The notes beneath the pieces were generated by a model that saw nothing but the letters and a program-made list of their open reading frames with translations, searched no databases and was not told where the DNA came from. Of a DNA stretch of 64,000 nt, positions 1 to 12,347 are shown piece after piece. The stretch's first letter is position 1, and each line of letters begins with the position of its first letter. Source of the DNA: Amphirosellinia nigrospora (taxonomy: Eukaryota > Ascomycota > Sordariomycetes > Xylariales > Xylariaceae). The DNA is taken from positions 3,817,569-3,881,568 of the forward strand of contig SCHM01000002.1 in the NCBI GenBank assembly GCA_004123355.1. Direction: 5' to 3'. The position numbers were made by a program, and so were the translations under genes.

Positions 1-1520
1 GTGTTCGGGGAGAAATTGTATTGGTAAATGAAATCTAAGTAGGCTAGGTAGGTTGTAGCTATACTAAAAGTAATAGAAAAATCCAGTACTGAAGCTAAAA
101 AAGCAATCTCACACACATTTCAACCAAAAAACTTCCCCGTGCTGAGTATGCTTGCTGTAAGCCACACATAGGTATCCAGCCAACGGAATGCTGTAGAATC
201 GGTCTTAAGACCCTAATTACACTATGTACATAAAAGACGACCCTGAAAATCAGAAAGTCGACCCCGCGATCTACATACCTACTCAGCATATCCCGAAATA
301 GCACCCTACCAACTTTGAAGTCCACCCCATTCCGATTCCAATCCGCGGAGCAAAACATTGGAGCGCAGGGACCGACAGAGCCGTGAATAATCCCAGGAAT
401 TCAATTCCCGAGCGTAGTAGTATCTATCAAATACCCAGACAGTTCCGGCCGCGAGAAGTCCAGGCGACGCGCCTCATGCGGCTGAACAGAATTGGGGATC
501 AGCGATCGTCGAGTGCGATGGTACGGTTGCATCCCGCTTTCAAACTACTTATGTACCTACATACATAGTGTAAATTAACTTCACAACATATACTTATATT
601 TAGTCACCGTATATTACTGCTGATCGGGTAGGTAGTAGATATCAGTGTTAACAAGTTGGGTAAAGGTATGGCACTTCTTAGTCCCCCCTGCCACCGGCTC
701 ACGCCGATGTGCTATTCCATTTCCCCTCCTACTTAGTATACGTAGTCACTTAATCCTGAGCGGAAGTTCCCATTTCCTGCAATAAGTAACGATTGCTGGG
801 TTGGGTAGTTTAACGCGCTGGCATGCGCCTAGGCAAACTCAATTTACAGGCAAGACAATTCAGCATATCACTCACGCACGAGCACAAAAGTACATGGCAA
901 GGATATCGTAGTAATATCAAATTGACATTTCCGACTCGTACATTTCTTTCCTTCTTTCGCGTCTCGCCTAGCCTACTTTCTAGCCGAACTGCTAGCAGCC
1001 AGCGCGCGCGCGCGCGATATACGCATGGACAAAGGAAAGCGGAGGGAATGCGGTGGCGAATTCCAATTCGCCGTTCATTGCGCTCTAGCTGTCTTTCCCT
1101 CTTCTCTTGCGTCATTTCAAAAGTCTGAAAAGTCTAGCTATAAAAAGCATGCGCAATGAAAAAAATTCCGTGCCAAACAAATTCGAGGCCGCCGATCCCA
1201 GTTCTGGACTGATTAAAAGTAATTAAAAAAACAACAAAACGACATTCAACTCCAAGTGTAGGTTGGGTGTATGTGCGAAAACACCGGGCGGGTAAGTGGG
1301 TAATATGTACAAGAAGGGCGTTTTAAATGCGGTAGGCGGCTCGAAAACAGGCATGAGCAGTGATCTTCGACATTGAAGATTGCTATCTTCACCGCAAGTG
1401 AAGGTTGCGCGGCGGAATAAATCACGGCGTAAAGAATAGTTGAACTGCCAGAAGGGTATTTTGGCTCTGGTCGTTTTCGCATGGCTCGAAAATCATGGCG
1501 GGTCTGTCGCCGGGGTCGGT
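1..1520. other. intergenic, no gene supported
   Basis: No reading frame here looks coding. The longest open frames overlap each other on opposite strands around 810-1130 and have biased, low-complexity translations. A run of alternating GC is present near 1003-1017. The right part is the 3' flank of the minus-strand rho3 gene. Confidence 0.6.
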
Positions 1521-2345
1521 TTACATGACGACACACTTGGATTCCTGTTCGCCACTGGGCTTCACACTTAGCGCAACCCGGGCAGCCTCAGTAAATGCCT
1601 CATTGACACCTCGATTCCTCATGGCCGAGCACTCGAGGTACCGCATGGCCTTGATCCGTCGTGCGACATCAAGACCCTGGTTGTACTCGATCATGGGCTT
1701 CTTCTCGCGCTGGGCACCGTCGGCAGCGCCACTCGCGCCGCCCTCTTCCTCCTCTTCGCCGTTTTCGCGGAGATCGCACTTAAGGGCGACGAGGACGAGT
1801 TTGACGCCGGGGCAGTTCTCCTGGATCTCGCCAATCCACTTGCTCTCGACGTTCTCGAGCGAGTCTTTGCTGTCGACGCTGAAACAGAGCACAACGACAT
1901 CTGTGTTATCGTAGGAAAGACTTCGCAAGCGGTCGAATTCTTCTTGTCCTGCCGTGTCCCATAGCGACAGCTCGATGTGCACGTTGTCCACAAAAATATC
2001 TGCCATTCTATTAGTGGTCTATGTGGGACGTTGCACATAATCAAACAGTCCATTGCATTGTCGACAAAGGAGTGCACGAGCGTTAAGGCAGGCATAAGAA
2101 GAAAGTAGAAACTGGCGACTCACCGTGAACGTAGTTTTCAAAGACCGTAGGCTCATAGACCGTCGGGAAATATCCTCTTGTGAAGACGTTCAACAGAGAT
2201 GTCTTTCCGCAGGCACCATCTCCAACTAGAATGACATATGGTAAGCCGGGGAACCCTGGGCGTGGCCGGGAGAGGCAGCAGCAACCTACAGAAGCACTAG
2301 CTTGCGCTGTACTGTCTTAGATCCTCCCAATCCACAGAGCGGCAT
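1521..2345 (-). CDS. rho3: Rho-family GTPase, Rho3 type
   Basis: Small membrane-anchored GTPase. In fungi Rho3 directs polarised exocytosis and actin organisation. Exons are 2290-2345, 2124-2225 and 1521-1999, with the second acceptor placed so that the VHDIFVDN segment is restored. Visible motifs are the P-loop GDGACGKT, switch [15 protein letters not shown] (G4), ECSA (G5) and a C-terminal CVVM CaaX box for prenylation. An acidic and Gly/Ala-rich insert of about 20 residues follows G4, as in fungal Rho3. The spliced length is 637 nt, one base too long: exon 1 ends QRKLVL plus two bases and exon 2 starts with one surplus T before GDGACGKT. That fits a one-base insertion error or a slightly misplaced junction. 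Predicted protein about 211 aa, normal for the family. Identity is sure; the first junction is not. Confidence 0.9.
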
Positions 2346-3237
2346 GTTGCGAGGCTGTGGCTACGTTCGTTGCGTGTTCTGGTCACCGTGCAAAAAGGGG
2401 TAGGATGTTCGTATCGTGGATTCGGCGGAATAAGGTGAGCCGGTGGAGGGGAGGATGGATGCGGTTCGATGCTCGGTTCGCACGGCGGATGAATTCGGGG
2501 GAGTGCGGCGACGAGTACGGTGATTGCACGTGTTGGTGTTTGGAGGATGTGCTATTTCGTTGGCGCGATTGGCAATTGGCGAAGGAGGAGTGAAATGGGA
2601 GAAAGTTGGAAATGAAGGCAGCACCAATAGTGGATTACCTTGGATTACCTTGGATGCACTTAATCTGTTGACGCCTGCGAGGTACCACTTGGAAGGCACG
2701 CTAGCCCCAGTGCGCTAGAATATCTGCAGCGCTAAAATGTATTACTATAGTGAGCTGCGAGGTACTGCTAGGTAGGCTCGCCTGCCAAGCCTGGCGACCG
2801 TGGCGGGCGGCGGGTCGGTCTTCCATATGCCCGCCTTCCATTGCAAGTGGGCCCAATCACCGGCATTCTTGAACCACTTCGCGACCACGAACCGTTATAC
2901 AGGATTATGAGTAGTTTATAATGAGAAAGCTATTCACAAAGAGATAAATTCAGAGGGATAAACAAACAAATGAGAACCATGTTCAAAGAGTCTGAACTAA
3001 ACAAAGTAATTGAATTTAAACAATTCACTTGTGCTTGTAGGCTGTTCTACGAAGTGCATGGCTATAAGTATGCTGAATTACTTCACTCTGCTTAGCCTTT
3101 CTCTGCTCTCCTATCACACAAACTTAACTCAACTTCACTTCAACTTCACTTCACTTACAACTTACAACAGAAACTCAAACTCATACACCTATACACATTT
3201 AACCAACACGCCATAACCGTTTGTATTCCCATTCACA
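2346..3237. other. intergenic between rho3 and a small plus-strand gene
   Basis: Holds the rho3 upstream region and, at the right end (about 3090-3237), a pyrimidine/CA-rich leader with repeated ACTTCA and ACTTAC words. Such leaders are typical immediately upstream of fungal start codons. No gene seen. Confidence 0.5.
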
Positions 3238-3665
3238 ATGCCTTCTCTGCCACAATTGCCAATGTCTTCTCAACCAGTATTCTCACCTTTCACCCATCGC
3301 CTTACCCCCTCCCTTGGGGATGTAAGATCATGATAAACATTGCAACCGAGCTGCCGGTTCACACTGAAATTTTCCATTATGCTAGTTGCCTGTGCAATCG
3401 CTTCGGCGGTGAGCGGGACGTCGCCAGAGACTTTCTCATCGTGGTTTGTACCGAGTTCTACCACAAGAAAGATCCCGAGCAATACAACAAAAAGTGGTGT
3501 GCTAAGACTCTCAAGGCCGAGGCACAACAGCTTGGTATTGAGAAAAAGCACTTGAAGGCCGGCCTACAACGGTGTGTTCCTTGGCGAAAATGCTTTCGCC
3601 GATACGATGTCGTTAAAGTAAACGGCAAACTTGTATCTACTCCTGTTGTCAACCCTCAGAACTAA
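3238..3665 (+). CDS. small hypothetical protein, frame broken once
   Basis: An ATG at 3238 follows a CT/CA-rich leader and begins MPSLPQLPMSSQPVFSP. This frame stops at about 3331, but the next frame continues from the same place (MINIATELPVHTEIF) to the stop at 3665. One missing base near 3325 joins them into about 142 residues, matching the deletion pattern in neighbouring genes. The C-terminal part is Lys-rich (KDPEQYNKKW, AEAQQLGIEKKHLKAG). No family recognised, no membrane segment seen in this frame. An overlapping frame at 3340-3555 could encode a signal-peptide-like start but ends in low-quality sequence, so I prefer this one. Confidence 0.4.
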
Positions 3666-4689
3666 GGGAGATAATGAGTTACTGACATACCTGCTCGTAA
3701 GTAGGCAGTTTCTATCAGTAAATGCAACAAGGACGTGCTGCGAACAAGTTGTTAACTAAGCCTCGTAAAACCTGACGCGGATAGAATACCTCTTTCATTT
3801 AATAGATTGTAATATTTGAGAATTTATACCCTTGCTATCTTATAATATTTTGTGGGACATGTAGAATCTAGACGCGGGCGATGAAAAGGGCTCTACGCGG
3901 GTACCCTCCGGTTAGATCTCCCCGGATCCCCTTCCGATTTTGTTAATAATAAACCCACAAGTAGGTCCCTGTGAATTACCCCTGAATCGTGTTGCAATGC
4001 CAAGATAGAATGCCAATGTGAATGACAGCAGAATTCATATGTGGCCAGGGGAGTACGCTGTTTTTTTTAAAAGCTTTTATACTATTGCTGCATGATTTTA
4101 AGCATTCGACGACGGACCCTCGGGTGGTGGCGCAATATACTTCATGCAGTCAGCAATGCCAAACGCCCCCGGGTACCCGTGCAAAAAGCCTTATACCATA
4201 AATCAAACGACATCTACTTACTCAGTACCGGCGATTTAGAGTTACAAGAAGGGCTATTCACAGCTACTAGTGAACCTCTGACTGAATCAGATACTTGATA
4301 TCGAGTATTATGTACTATCATCTGGTTCATGCCTAGTCTTCTTCGTCCTCGTTGAGGTCGCGAATAAGCCGGGAAGTGGGGTAATTGGACAGGTGCCGTG
4401 TGCTTGTAGAAGCCTCACTGACGCGGGAATCTTTTTTGACATAACTAGCCCCATATAAACCCATAGTGGCGTGTGCCCTTTAGAATTATACGCTACCTAT
4501 GCCATGGAAGTGATTGGTTTGGGAGTTACTATAGATTCAATACTACCTAAGTGATTGTGTCATGAACAATGATTTTAACATGCACCATATCGAAAGTGTG
4601 ACAACCTTGAGACTCAAGTTTCGAGTAGAAATCTGTAACTTCATGGATTGAACCACCTCATAGTATATTCATGCCACGCGAGATGGTAC
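3666..4689. other. intergenic
   Basis: AT-leaning, no convincing gene. A 68-codon open frame at 4092-4298 has no recognisable features. The right end is the 3' flank of cwc25. Confidence 0.5.
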
Positions 4690-5906
4690 CTAGCTGATGA
4701 GCTTTCTTCGTAATCCGTGAGCAAACTCCTGATCCCCATATTTTCCAGCACGAGCTCTTGCTTTGTCATCAGCCTCTCTGGCCTGCCGATCCTGTTCTTC
4801 TAAAATTGCCAGCCGATTCTCCCGATCTTTGTCGAGGTCTGAGGCCGCCTCTTGCATCGCCGCCAATTTCCGGGCACGCTCTTCAGCTGCGGCAGCATCC
4901 GACGTAGTCCCTGAACGATTTGCACCTCCGTTACGGCCATTGCTTGGGTCACTCCTATAATTGGAAGCTCCGCGATGATCGCGATTGTCACGCCGTTCTT
5001 CATCCCTGGAGAAATTCCCCCGACGCTCTTTGGGAGGCTCCAGAGAGTAGTCCCGGCGCCGCCTATAGTCCTCTTCTCGACGGTCATTATGTCGTGGACT
5101 CCTTGATCGACCTCTGTACGACCTGTCATTGCCCCCTTATCTCCTTTGTAGTCATCCCGTGAACTAGATCGTCTCGTCCTATTATGCTCTCTCCGTGACT
5201 CTTGCCTCTCTCTCGAGTCTGATCTATTAGAGTCGCGTCTATGATGTCGGTGCCTCCTTTCCTCGAGTCCTCGCGCTCTCGAGAATCTGACCGCCGATGC
5301 CTTCTGTGACGATGCTCTCGGGAATGTGATCTGTGTCGGTGCCTGTGTCGTTTCGAATGCTTCTCATCCTTACCCCGCGACGATTGCTTATCGTCGACCT
5401 GGCCCATGGATGCGAGTAATTGCCTCCGCTTGATAGGGTCGTTCATCATGGCCTCATATGCCTCCTGTTCTCGACGTTTGATGGCCAGCAGGGGATCTTC
5501 TCTGATCTTGGCCGCTACATCTCTTGCACTGATGGCTGAGCTCTGAGGTGCGGCGAGGGCATCGTATGAGGCTTGTTTTTTAAGATTGTCGTTGTCCGAC
5601 CGCGCGTGAGGATGGTATCAATCCTCCTCTTGCCAGAAGAAAACCCTCGAGTTCCTCAGTTGTTCCGCCTTGACCATCGCTGGGGCCCTGGTACATCCAA
5701 TCCACTCGGTCGATACGTTTCCGGCCGCCTGCTGCCTCGAGTTTCTCTTGTATCTCCTTCTTGGCACGCTCTTCCTTGATCTCTTGAATGCGCGCCTCGG
5801 TCTTCTTCCTCTCGGCGAGTGCGGCCTGCTCTGCATCGTAGACCTTGGCCTGGTTCTTCAAGAGAGCCGGATGGTACGACTTCTTCAGCTGCAAATCTCC
5901 ACCCAT
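4690..5906 (-). CDS. cwc25: pre-mRNA splicing factor Cwc25
   Basis: Spliceosomal step-one factor of the Cwc25/CIR-N family, nuclear. The N-terminus [19 protein letters not shown] is followed by a charged helix ([20 protein letters not shown]), the family hallmark [14 protein letters not shown] and then GKRRIDTIL. The middle is an Arg/Ser/His-rich RS-like tract. The C-terminal part contains [19 protein letters not shown] and ends GLRRKLIS. The reading frame changes four times, at about 5634, 5603, 5255 and 5112. Every change fits one missing base, and several lie in short G or C runs. Adding four bases gives exactly 407 codons (406 aa). No intron is needed. Divergent from csn2 over a 635-bp shared promoter region. 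Identity is firm; whether a few C-terminal residues are also lost is open. Confidence 0.9.
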
Positions 5907-6541
5907 ATTGATGATTTATTTTCTCTTATGGGCGGATTGGGCTGGGGACAAGAGTGGTCGCGACGCGATGCGGCGCAATCTTGCGCAATTAAGTGGAAGA
6001 AGTCACACTCGGTATCGATTGTCGGGATGAAATAACGATGATTTTTACAAAATTAAGGCGTGCGCGAATGCTGTTTGTAGATGAAAAAGAGGGTGGTTCC
6101 GGGTTGCAATGTCGATGGATGATGTGTAAGGTGTGTAAGGTAGAGGAGAGTCCTTGCCACCCAAAAATTGCCCAGCCTCGCTACACTAAGTATCGAGGTA
6201 CCTCTCCAGGTGCCTAATCCTGCGCAGGGAGGCTGTTTACCCTTGCTAAATAGTGGGGCAGTGCTAGCCCAAGCTGCCCCGCACTAACCTCTTTGGTGTT
6301 CTGTCACTTATCTCATAGCAACAACCCATCCCGCAGATGATGTTTGCCTGCACGCAGCCTTACTCTGTAAACCTTCCAACTGCAAGCCACCCTCCGACAC
6401 AGCTTACTTAATACCAGCATAGTACTTTGCCATCCATATTCTTCATATAAACTAACACAACCGCGTAAATCACTCTCGTCGCTAGTAGTATCGTCATTCC
6501 TGAGTTACAGACAGCTACCGACCGGTGCAGCTACCGCCAAC
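5907..6541. promoter_or_regulatory. shared divergent promoter region cwc25/csn2
   Basis: This 635-bp stretch separates the two start codons (5906 minus, 6542 plus). It contains CT/CA-rich leader sequence before csn2 and no coding signal. Two tandem AGGTGTGTAAGG-like words lie near 6126-6140. Individual promoter elements cannot be assigned. Confidence 0.5.
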
Positions 6542-8086
6542 ATGTCGGACGATGATTTCATGCAAGAATCGGATGAGGAGTATGAAAATTCCGCCTTGGT
6601 ATAAATATGCGCTACTGACAATTCCCCCATAGCTACGATTTCGAGTATGAAGAGGAAGATGAAGATGATTCCGCTGACGTTGATACCGAAAACAAATACT
6701 ACAAGGCGAAGCAGATTAAGGGTACCAGTCCTGAGGAGGCCATCGATGTATTCCTCGAAATACCCGCCTAGAGCAGGAAAAGGGCGAATGGGGGTTCAAG
6801 GGCTTGAAGCAAGCCATCAAACTCGAGTACCGGCTCGGGAGGTATGACAAGGTCAGCTCCCGAGAGTCCGGGCACGGTGGTCGCATTCTCACTGACTATC
6901 AAAACAGGCCGTGGAGCATTACACCGAGCTTCTCACCTATGTCAAGTCTGCCGTGACCCGCAACTACTCTGAGAAGTCCATCAATAACATGCTTGACTTT
7001 ATTGAGAAGGAGTCCGAGACCGAGACAGCCCAGCGATGCATGGAGCAGTTTTACTCTCTCACTCTTACGTGTTTCCAAAGCACTAACAACGAGAGACTGT
7101 GGCTCAAGACGAATATCAAGCTGGCCAAACTCCTCCTGGACCGCAAGGAATACCTGTCCGTGACCAGGAAGTTACGTGAGCTTCAAAGGGCTTGCCAGCG
7201 AGAAGACGGTAGCGACGACCCAAATAAAGGCACTTATTCCCTCGAGATATATGCTTTAGAGATACAGATGTACGCCGAAACACGAAACAACAAGCAGCTC
7301 AAGGTGCTATACCAAAAAGCACTTCGGGTGCGCTCGGCCGTGCCACATCCCAAGATCATGGGGATTATCCGTGAATGTGGTGGTAAGATGCATATGAGTG
7401 AGGAGAACTGGAAGGATGCCCAGAGTGACTTTTTTGAGTCGTTCCGGAATTACGACGAGGCCGGCTCGCTTCAGCGCATTCAGGTTCTCAAGTACCTGCT
7501 GCTTACTACTATGCTCATGAAGTCTGATATCAATCCTTTCGACTCCCAAGAAACAAAGCCATATCGTAACGATCCTCGCATCGCAGCCATGACCGAATTG
7601 GTGGATGCGTACCAGCGAGACGATATGCACCATTACGTCAATGTGCTGCAGAAGAATCAGGACATCTTGGCTGACCCCTTCATTGCGGAAAACATCGACG
7701 AGGTAACCCGTAACATGAGGACCAAGGCAGTTGTGAAGCTCATTGCGCCCTACACCAGAATGAAGTTGGGCTGGTTAGCGCGGCAACTTAAAATAACCGA
7801 GGCCGAGGTTCAGGATATCCTAGGATACCTGATCATCGACAGCAAAATCCGTGGCAAGCTTGACCAACAATCTGGTATTCTCGAAATAGAGTCTCGCGGC
7901 GATACAGAGCGGGTTAAAGCTCTTCATGTCTGGAGCGAATCACTTGCTGGCTTATGCTCGACCATGTTCAAAGATGGTGAGGGATTCCGTGCGACGGATA
8001 CGTCACAGACTGAGGAGTCGTACATGCTCGCCGGGCAGAGCTCGGGAGGCCGGGTACCCCCGGCAGAGGTAGTCGGAAGGGACTAA
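6542..8086 (+). CDS. csn2: COP9 signalosome subunit 2
   Basis: PCI-domain subunit of the COP9 signalosome, which removes Nedd8 from cullins; fungal csn2/csnB affects development and light response. Exons are 6542-6579, 6633-6851 and 6908-8086, with GT-AG introns of 53 and 56 bp. The start MSDDDFMQESDED and the acidic YDFEYEEEDED stretch are characteristic. Conserved blocks include VEHYTELLTYVKSAVTRN, RECGGKMHMSEENW, NYDEAGSLQRIQVLKYL, KSDINPFDSQETKPY and, in the PCI region, DPFIAENIDEVTRNMRTK. One missing C near 6767 (CCC read as CC) makes an in-frame TAG in exon 2; with it restored the total is exactly 479 codons (478 aa). The tail after GEGFR differs from typical homologues. Very sure of identity. 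Confidence 0.95.
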
Positions 8087-8903
8087 AGGGGTTCTGGGCT
8101 CCCAGCACCTAGGTGGATGAGATGGGCAACGAACACATACATGAGACGATGAGACAGCTGAAATTAATGACGAGCAAATTGAAGAAATCATTGGCTCCGC
8201 AACATATCAGCAAAGGGGCTATGTGGCCCCGGAGTCAGGATCGCCAACCTCTTCATCATAGACGTCGCAGTTCATAGAGAATTGATATACCCAGAGATTG
8301 GGGGGAGGGTTTTTGGGGTGACTTAGGTATGCGACGTACGGCGTAGAACAGGATTCAAGCCGCGACACAAATGAGCTCACGTGGATTCGTGGTGGCGCCC
8401 TATAGGAGAGACACAGAAATGATTATAATGATCACGTTTTATACGTTTCATATGTGCAGTGTAATGTTGCTGCTTAGGATTCAGTGGTTCAATCTACTAC
8501 TTACCAAGTAGCAACCTTATCAAGGAGATTCGCAGGAGCCAACGAACTTGGAACTGGGCCAAGTTGAGTTTAATTTCCCGCTGTAAAGCAATGCATGCGG
8601 TGAAGATTTAGGTGAAAACGTGTCCAGTGCTCAGGGGCTGCAGCGCCAGCGGGAGACATTGATCTCCACTACGGGACGGCCAACAAACACCAGCCGCCAC
8701 TGCAAGACATGAATTAGTGACGCCACCCGCCGTGGCTAGCTGCAAACACCAACCACCACGACAGCAAACAATATCGAGAAAAAAAACATTCGATTGCCAT
8801 CCTGTCGGGTATAACTAGTTACTTGACGTATCTAGTTTCAACCTCATATTTCCACCATCATCTTCCTCCTAATGCAAAAAAACCGTGAGATTGCGAGTCC
8901 AAT
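8087..8903. other. intergenic
   Basis: 3' flank of csn2 and 5' flank of the Nudix gene. The segment 8690-8770 has two similar CAAACACCA-C-CCAC words about 60 bp apart. No gene seen. Confidence 0.5.
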
Positions 8904-10171
8904 ATGTCACTCACCAACGGGAAAGTTATAAACTCGGAGCCTCTCGTAAGTAACAACAGCCGGAAGCTCGTTGGCTCACCCTCCCCAACTCACACGGTCG
9001 TTTGACATCATGAGATAAGCGGTGTAAAAATTTTGGTGAACTTTTCAAGAGCTTTGAATGCTGCAGACCAAACTACCTGATATATTAATTTCGTACTGAC
9101 TAGCTGACAACGTCTTATCATAGGCTTCAACAGAAGGGAAATGGATCAAGCTAGTCAAGTAAGGCGGCCCTCACCTCACTTCATTGCCTACCTTATCATC
9201 CATTGGCCAAACCCAGTCGTGCGCAGCTCATGAAGATACCATGAGAAACCTCATAGCTACACATGAAGATAGCTCGCAACATGAACTCCTCATAACTATT
9301 GTCCAGCCAAACCCCCTTTCCCTCTCCTATCTCATCACAAGCGCAGCCCGCGCCACTAACATCCTCAACACAGGTTGACCTACAACGACTACAAGAACCA
9401 GACGCGCACATGGGAGTCAGCAGAGCGGACGACCCGAGCGCAGGGCAGCGGCGTAGACGGCGTGGGAATCCTCGCCATCCTTGAGAAGCCCACGGGGCCT
9501 GAAATCTTACTGCAGAAACAGTTCCGGCCTCCGCTGAATCAAATCGCCATTGAGCTTCCTGCCGGTCTTGTGGATGAGGGCGAGAGCGTACAGGAGGCTG
9601 CTGTCCGTGAACTGAAAGAAGAGACCGGTTATGTGGGAACCGTCTCGGAGATGTCGCCTATTATGTTTAATGGTGAGTACCTACATACAAAAGGGGCTCC
9701 CTTCGGCCTATTAGAGATACTTTGATTCTTTGTTAGACTCTAATTTTGGAAGGGGTGGTGTATGGAATGTGAATCATTGACCATTTATCGTTCACGGACC
9801 CCTGAACTTTTGCTTGCTCGGGGAGTTTGGCTCGCCGATTACTGTCTCCTTTTCGCCTGTTTTCTGCCAACTGTTCTCACATCACAACCATGAGATTCTC
9901 ATGCACTAGATGGGGTGCTGACGCGATACCAGACCCCGGAATGACCAATACCAACACGGCAATCTGCTCTGTCCAGATCGATACGACGCTGCCCGAGAAC
10001 CAGAACCCTACTCCCAGTCTCGAGGACGACGAGTTCATCGAGACCTTTACGACACCCCTGGCCACGTTGTATGCCGAATGCAAGCGACTAGAGGCCGAAG
10101 GCTACGCCATCGACGCGCGCGTTGGGACTTTTGCGCAGGGCATCGAGCTGACGAAGCGCATGAATTTATGA
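8904..10171 (+). CDS. ysa1: Nudix hydrolase, ADP-ribose/ADP-sugar pyrophosphatase
   Basis: Hydrolyses ADP-ribose-type nucleoside diphosphate sugars to AMP and sugar phosphate. Exons are 8904-8945, 9124-9158, 9374-9672 and 9933-10171; all introns are GT-AG and the spliced total is exactly 205 codons (204 aa), with no correction needed. It starts MSLTNGKVINSEPL. The TWESAERTTR block is typical of the family. The Nudix box is present and complete: GLVDEGESVQEAAVRELKEE followed by TGY. The last exon gives DPGMTNTNT, LPENQNP and the ending GIELTKRMNL. Introns 2 and 3 (215 and 260 bp) are long for this window. This gene is one of two multi-hundred-codon genes here free of frame breaks. Yeast Ysa1 is the closest named relative I recognise. 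Confidence 0.92.
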
Positions 10172-10745
10172 TTATGTCAACATTTGCGGCGGTGTACAAT
10201 CGTCAGTCGAACCAGCATGCGTGGGCGATGAAAATGCCGAAAAGCAGCGGCTTGTGGTTGGATGGAGGAAGGAAGGAGGGTTACGATGATGTTGCACCAG
10301 CTTAATTTATCCGGTTGTAGGACTTGCGAGAGAGTGCTGATGAGAAAAAAGCTGAGTGTTGTTTATGGTTTGTTGGAGTGAGTGTAGGATCATTGATTAC
10401 TGATCATGTTCTTTCGCACACCTTGCGTCGATTTCTCGGTTACTCATCCATTAATGCAACTAACTGGCCAGGAACTCACTAGACGGGACTAGAGTGATTT
10501 ATAATAGATAGAATAATAGACCTTCGCGATGATTTCGAATTGTGGTTGGGTACTCCCGGTTTTTTGCCTGCCGTGTTCATACCATGTGATGGGTAGTCAT
10601 CAAGTGTATATAAACTGAAGCCTTTCTTTGTCAATAATATCCTGAAAGCATAAAAAGCAAGAGCACAGTTCCATTGAACACAAAAATTCACAACACGAAC
10701 CCCAGTATCAGTCGATAGAATTATATACCCAGTTAGTCAGTCAGC
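10172..10745. other. intergenic
   Basis: Between the Nudix and NmrA-like genes, no coding signal. The NmrA-like gene has a TATA-like TATATAAACT at about 10607 and a CA-rich leader ending in CAGTCAGTCAGC before its ATG. Confidence 0.5.
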
Positions 10746-12111
10746 ATGTCGAACCCCCGCCTCGTAGCCATCATCGGCGGAACCGGAGCCCAAGGCGTCC
10801 CAGTTGTCCGGGAGCTACTCAAGTCCGGAGAGTACTCTGTCCGCGTTCTCACGCGCGACACGAACAACGCCCGGTTCAAGGAGTTGCAGTCCTACGGCCC
10901 TGTCGAGAGCGTCGTCGGCACTTACGCCTCCGAGGAGTCTCTCCGCGCTACCTTCCGCGGCGCATGGGGCGCTTTTGTTAATATTGACGGGTTCAACAGC
11001 GGCGAAAAGACGGAGATGTTTTGGACTATTCGGGGTAAGATACTTTGAATCTACTCCTGTTCACCTATGCGTTGAGCTAGGGGGTTATCATACATTGTGT
11101 AACGATTATACTGCCCCTGAGCCATAGCTACGGGTGTTGCAAACTAGCAATATTCCATACTTAGCTATATAATGCTGACAACTTTACAGTTAGTATACTC
11201 CTTTTGATACACTCCTCCTACAGCGAAGATTTCGCAGAGCCTGCCTCAACAAATCCCAGAAAACATATTATTAAGTACATAAACTAACCCCTAACAGGCC
11301 TGGGAGCTCGCCATCGAAGAAGGCGTAAAGTTCTACGTCCACGGGAACCTCGACTACGCATACAAGAAGAGCGGGTTCCGCCCGAGTTGCACGCGGGACA
11401 CTACGACGCCAAGGGGCGCGTGGGCGAGTGGATCCTGCTCCAGAACCGGGACGCGGCCGTGCACGCGCGGATGCGCAGCGCCCTGTTCACCACGGGGCCG
11501 TACGCGGAGATGACCATCGGGCTGGGCACGCCGTTCCAGCCGACGGTCGAGGACGGCGTCGCCGTGTGGCGGGTCCCGCTCGCGCAGGGGGCCGTGCCCT
11601 TCACGGCTCTGGACGACGTCGGGGTCTACGTCAAGTGGCTCTTCGACCACGCGGATGGCGAGGCCGACGGGCTGGACCTCGAGATCGCGCTCGACCACGT
11701 CACCTTCGAGGCGTACGTACGCGCGTTCGAGAAGGTCACGGGCAAGCCTGCGCGCTGGGTCGATACCGAGCTTGATGGGCACATCGACGCCACCTGGGGG
11801 CCCGGCGCTGATCATCCGGCGGGCTACAACGCGGACCCCGCGGACCCGGCCACGATGACACTGCGCCGGAACTTCACGGCGTTCTTTAACCTCTGGAGGG
11901 CGTCGGGGGTAATAACGGAGTTATCAGGCGTGATTATGCATTCTTGGATAAGATCCATCCGCAGAGGATCAAGACTGTTGAGGAGTGGCTGGCTAGGGAG
12001 AATGAGAAGGGCTTGAAGGCGGGGTTGGGGAGTCTTTGGGGTAGGATCCAGCCGGAGAATCTGGGCCATGTGTTGAAGATTACGGAGGATGGACGCGCGG
12101 GAACGATTTAG
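10746..12111 (+). CDS. NmrA-like NAD(P)-binding Rossmann protein
   Basis: Member of the NmrA / atypical short-chain dehydrogenase family, often redox-sensing regulators rather than enzymes. The N-terminus VAIIGGTGAQGVPVVREL carries the dinucleotide-binding GGTGAQG loop. Exons are about 10746-11034 and 11298-12111. Exon 2 has FYVHGNLDYAYKKSGF, GHYDAKGRVGEWIL, LFTTGPYAEMTIGLGTPF, the VPFTALDDVGVYVKWLF segment, and near the end RRDYAFLDKIHP and TVEEWLARE. Three single-base changes restore one frame: one extra G at the exon-1 donor (about 11031-11035), one missing G near 11384 and one missing G in the GGGGG run near 11911. The result is exactly 368 codons (367 aa). The region 11380-11900 is noticeably GC-richer than its surroundings. 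Physiological role not deducible. Confidence 0.85.
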
Positions 12112-12347
12112 GGCTTTGCCTCTGGTGATGCTAGGTGGATGATATCACGTTGTAGGGGTTGCTTGAGTACCCGTTTCCTTTGTAGACCTTGAAGATATGC
12201 TAGCAAGATATAGATTGTTGTCTTTGATCAATTCATCATTTAGTTCATGTTATCTCTCAAGCTCTCTGACTTCTAGGTGCTGAAGTCAATCTGTGTAATG
12301 TGACAGCGGAACGAACGAAACGTTCGTCTTTTCAAAAGCATATAGCC

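Noticed and set aside
810-1128. Two overlapping frames of 101 codons on opposite strands
   Set aside because: Mirror frames with biased composition (Arg-rich on one strand, Ser/Leu-rich on the other) and no conserved features.
11354-11815. Long minus-strand frame antisense to the NmrA-like gene
   Set aside because: Shadow of a GC-rich coding exon; the plus-strand frame carries conserved family blocks.
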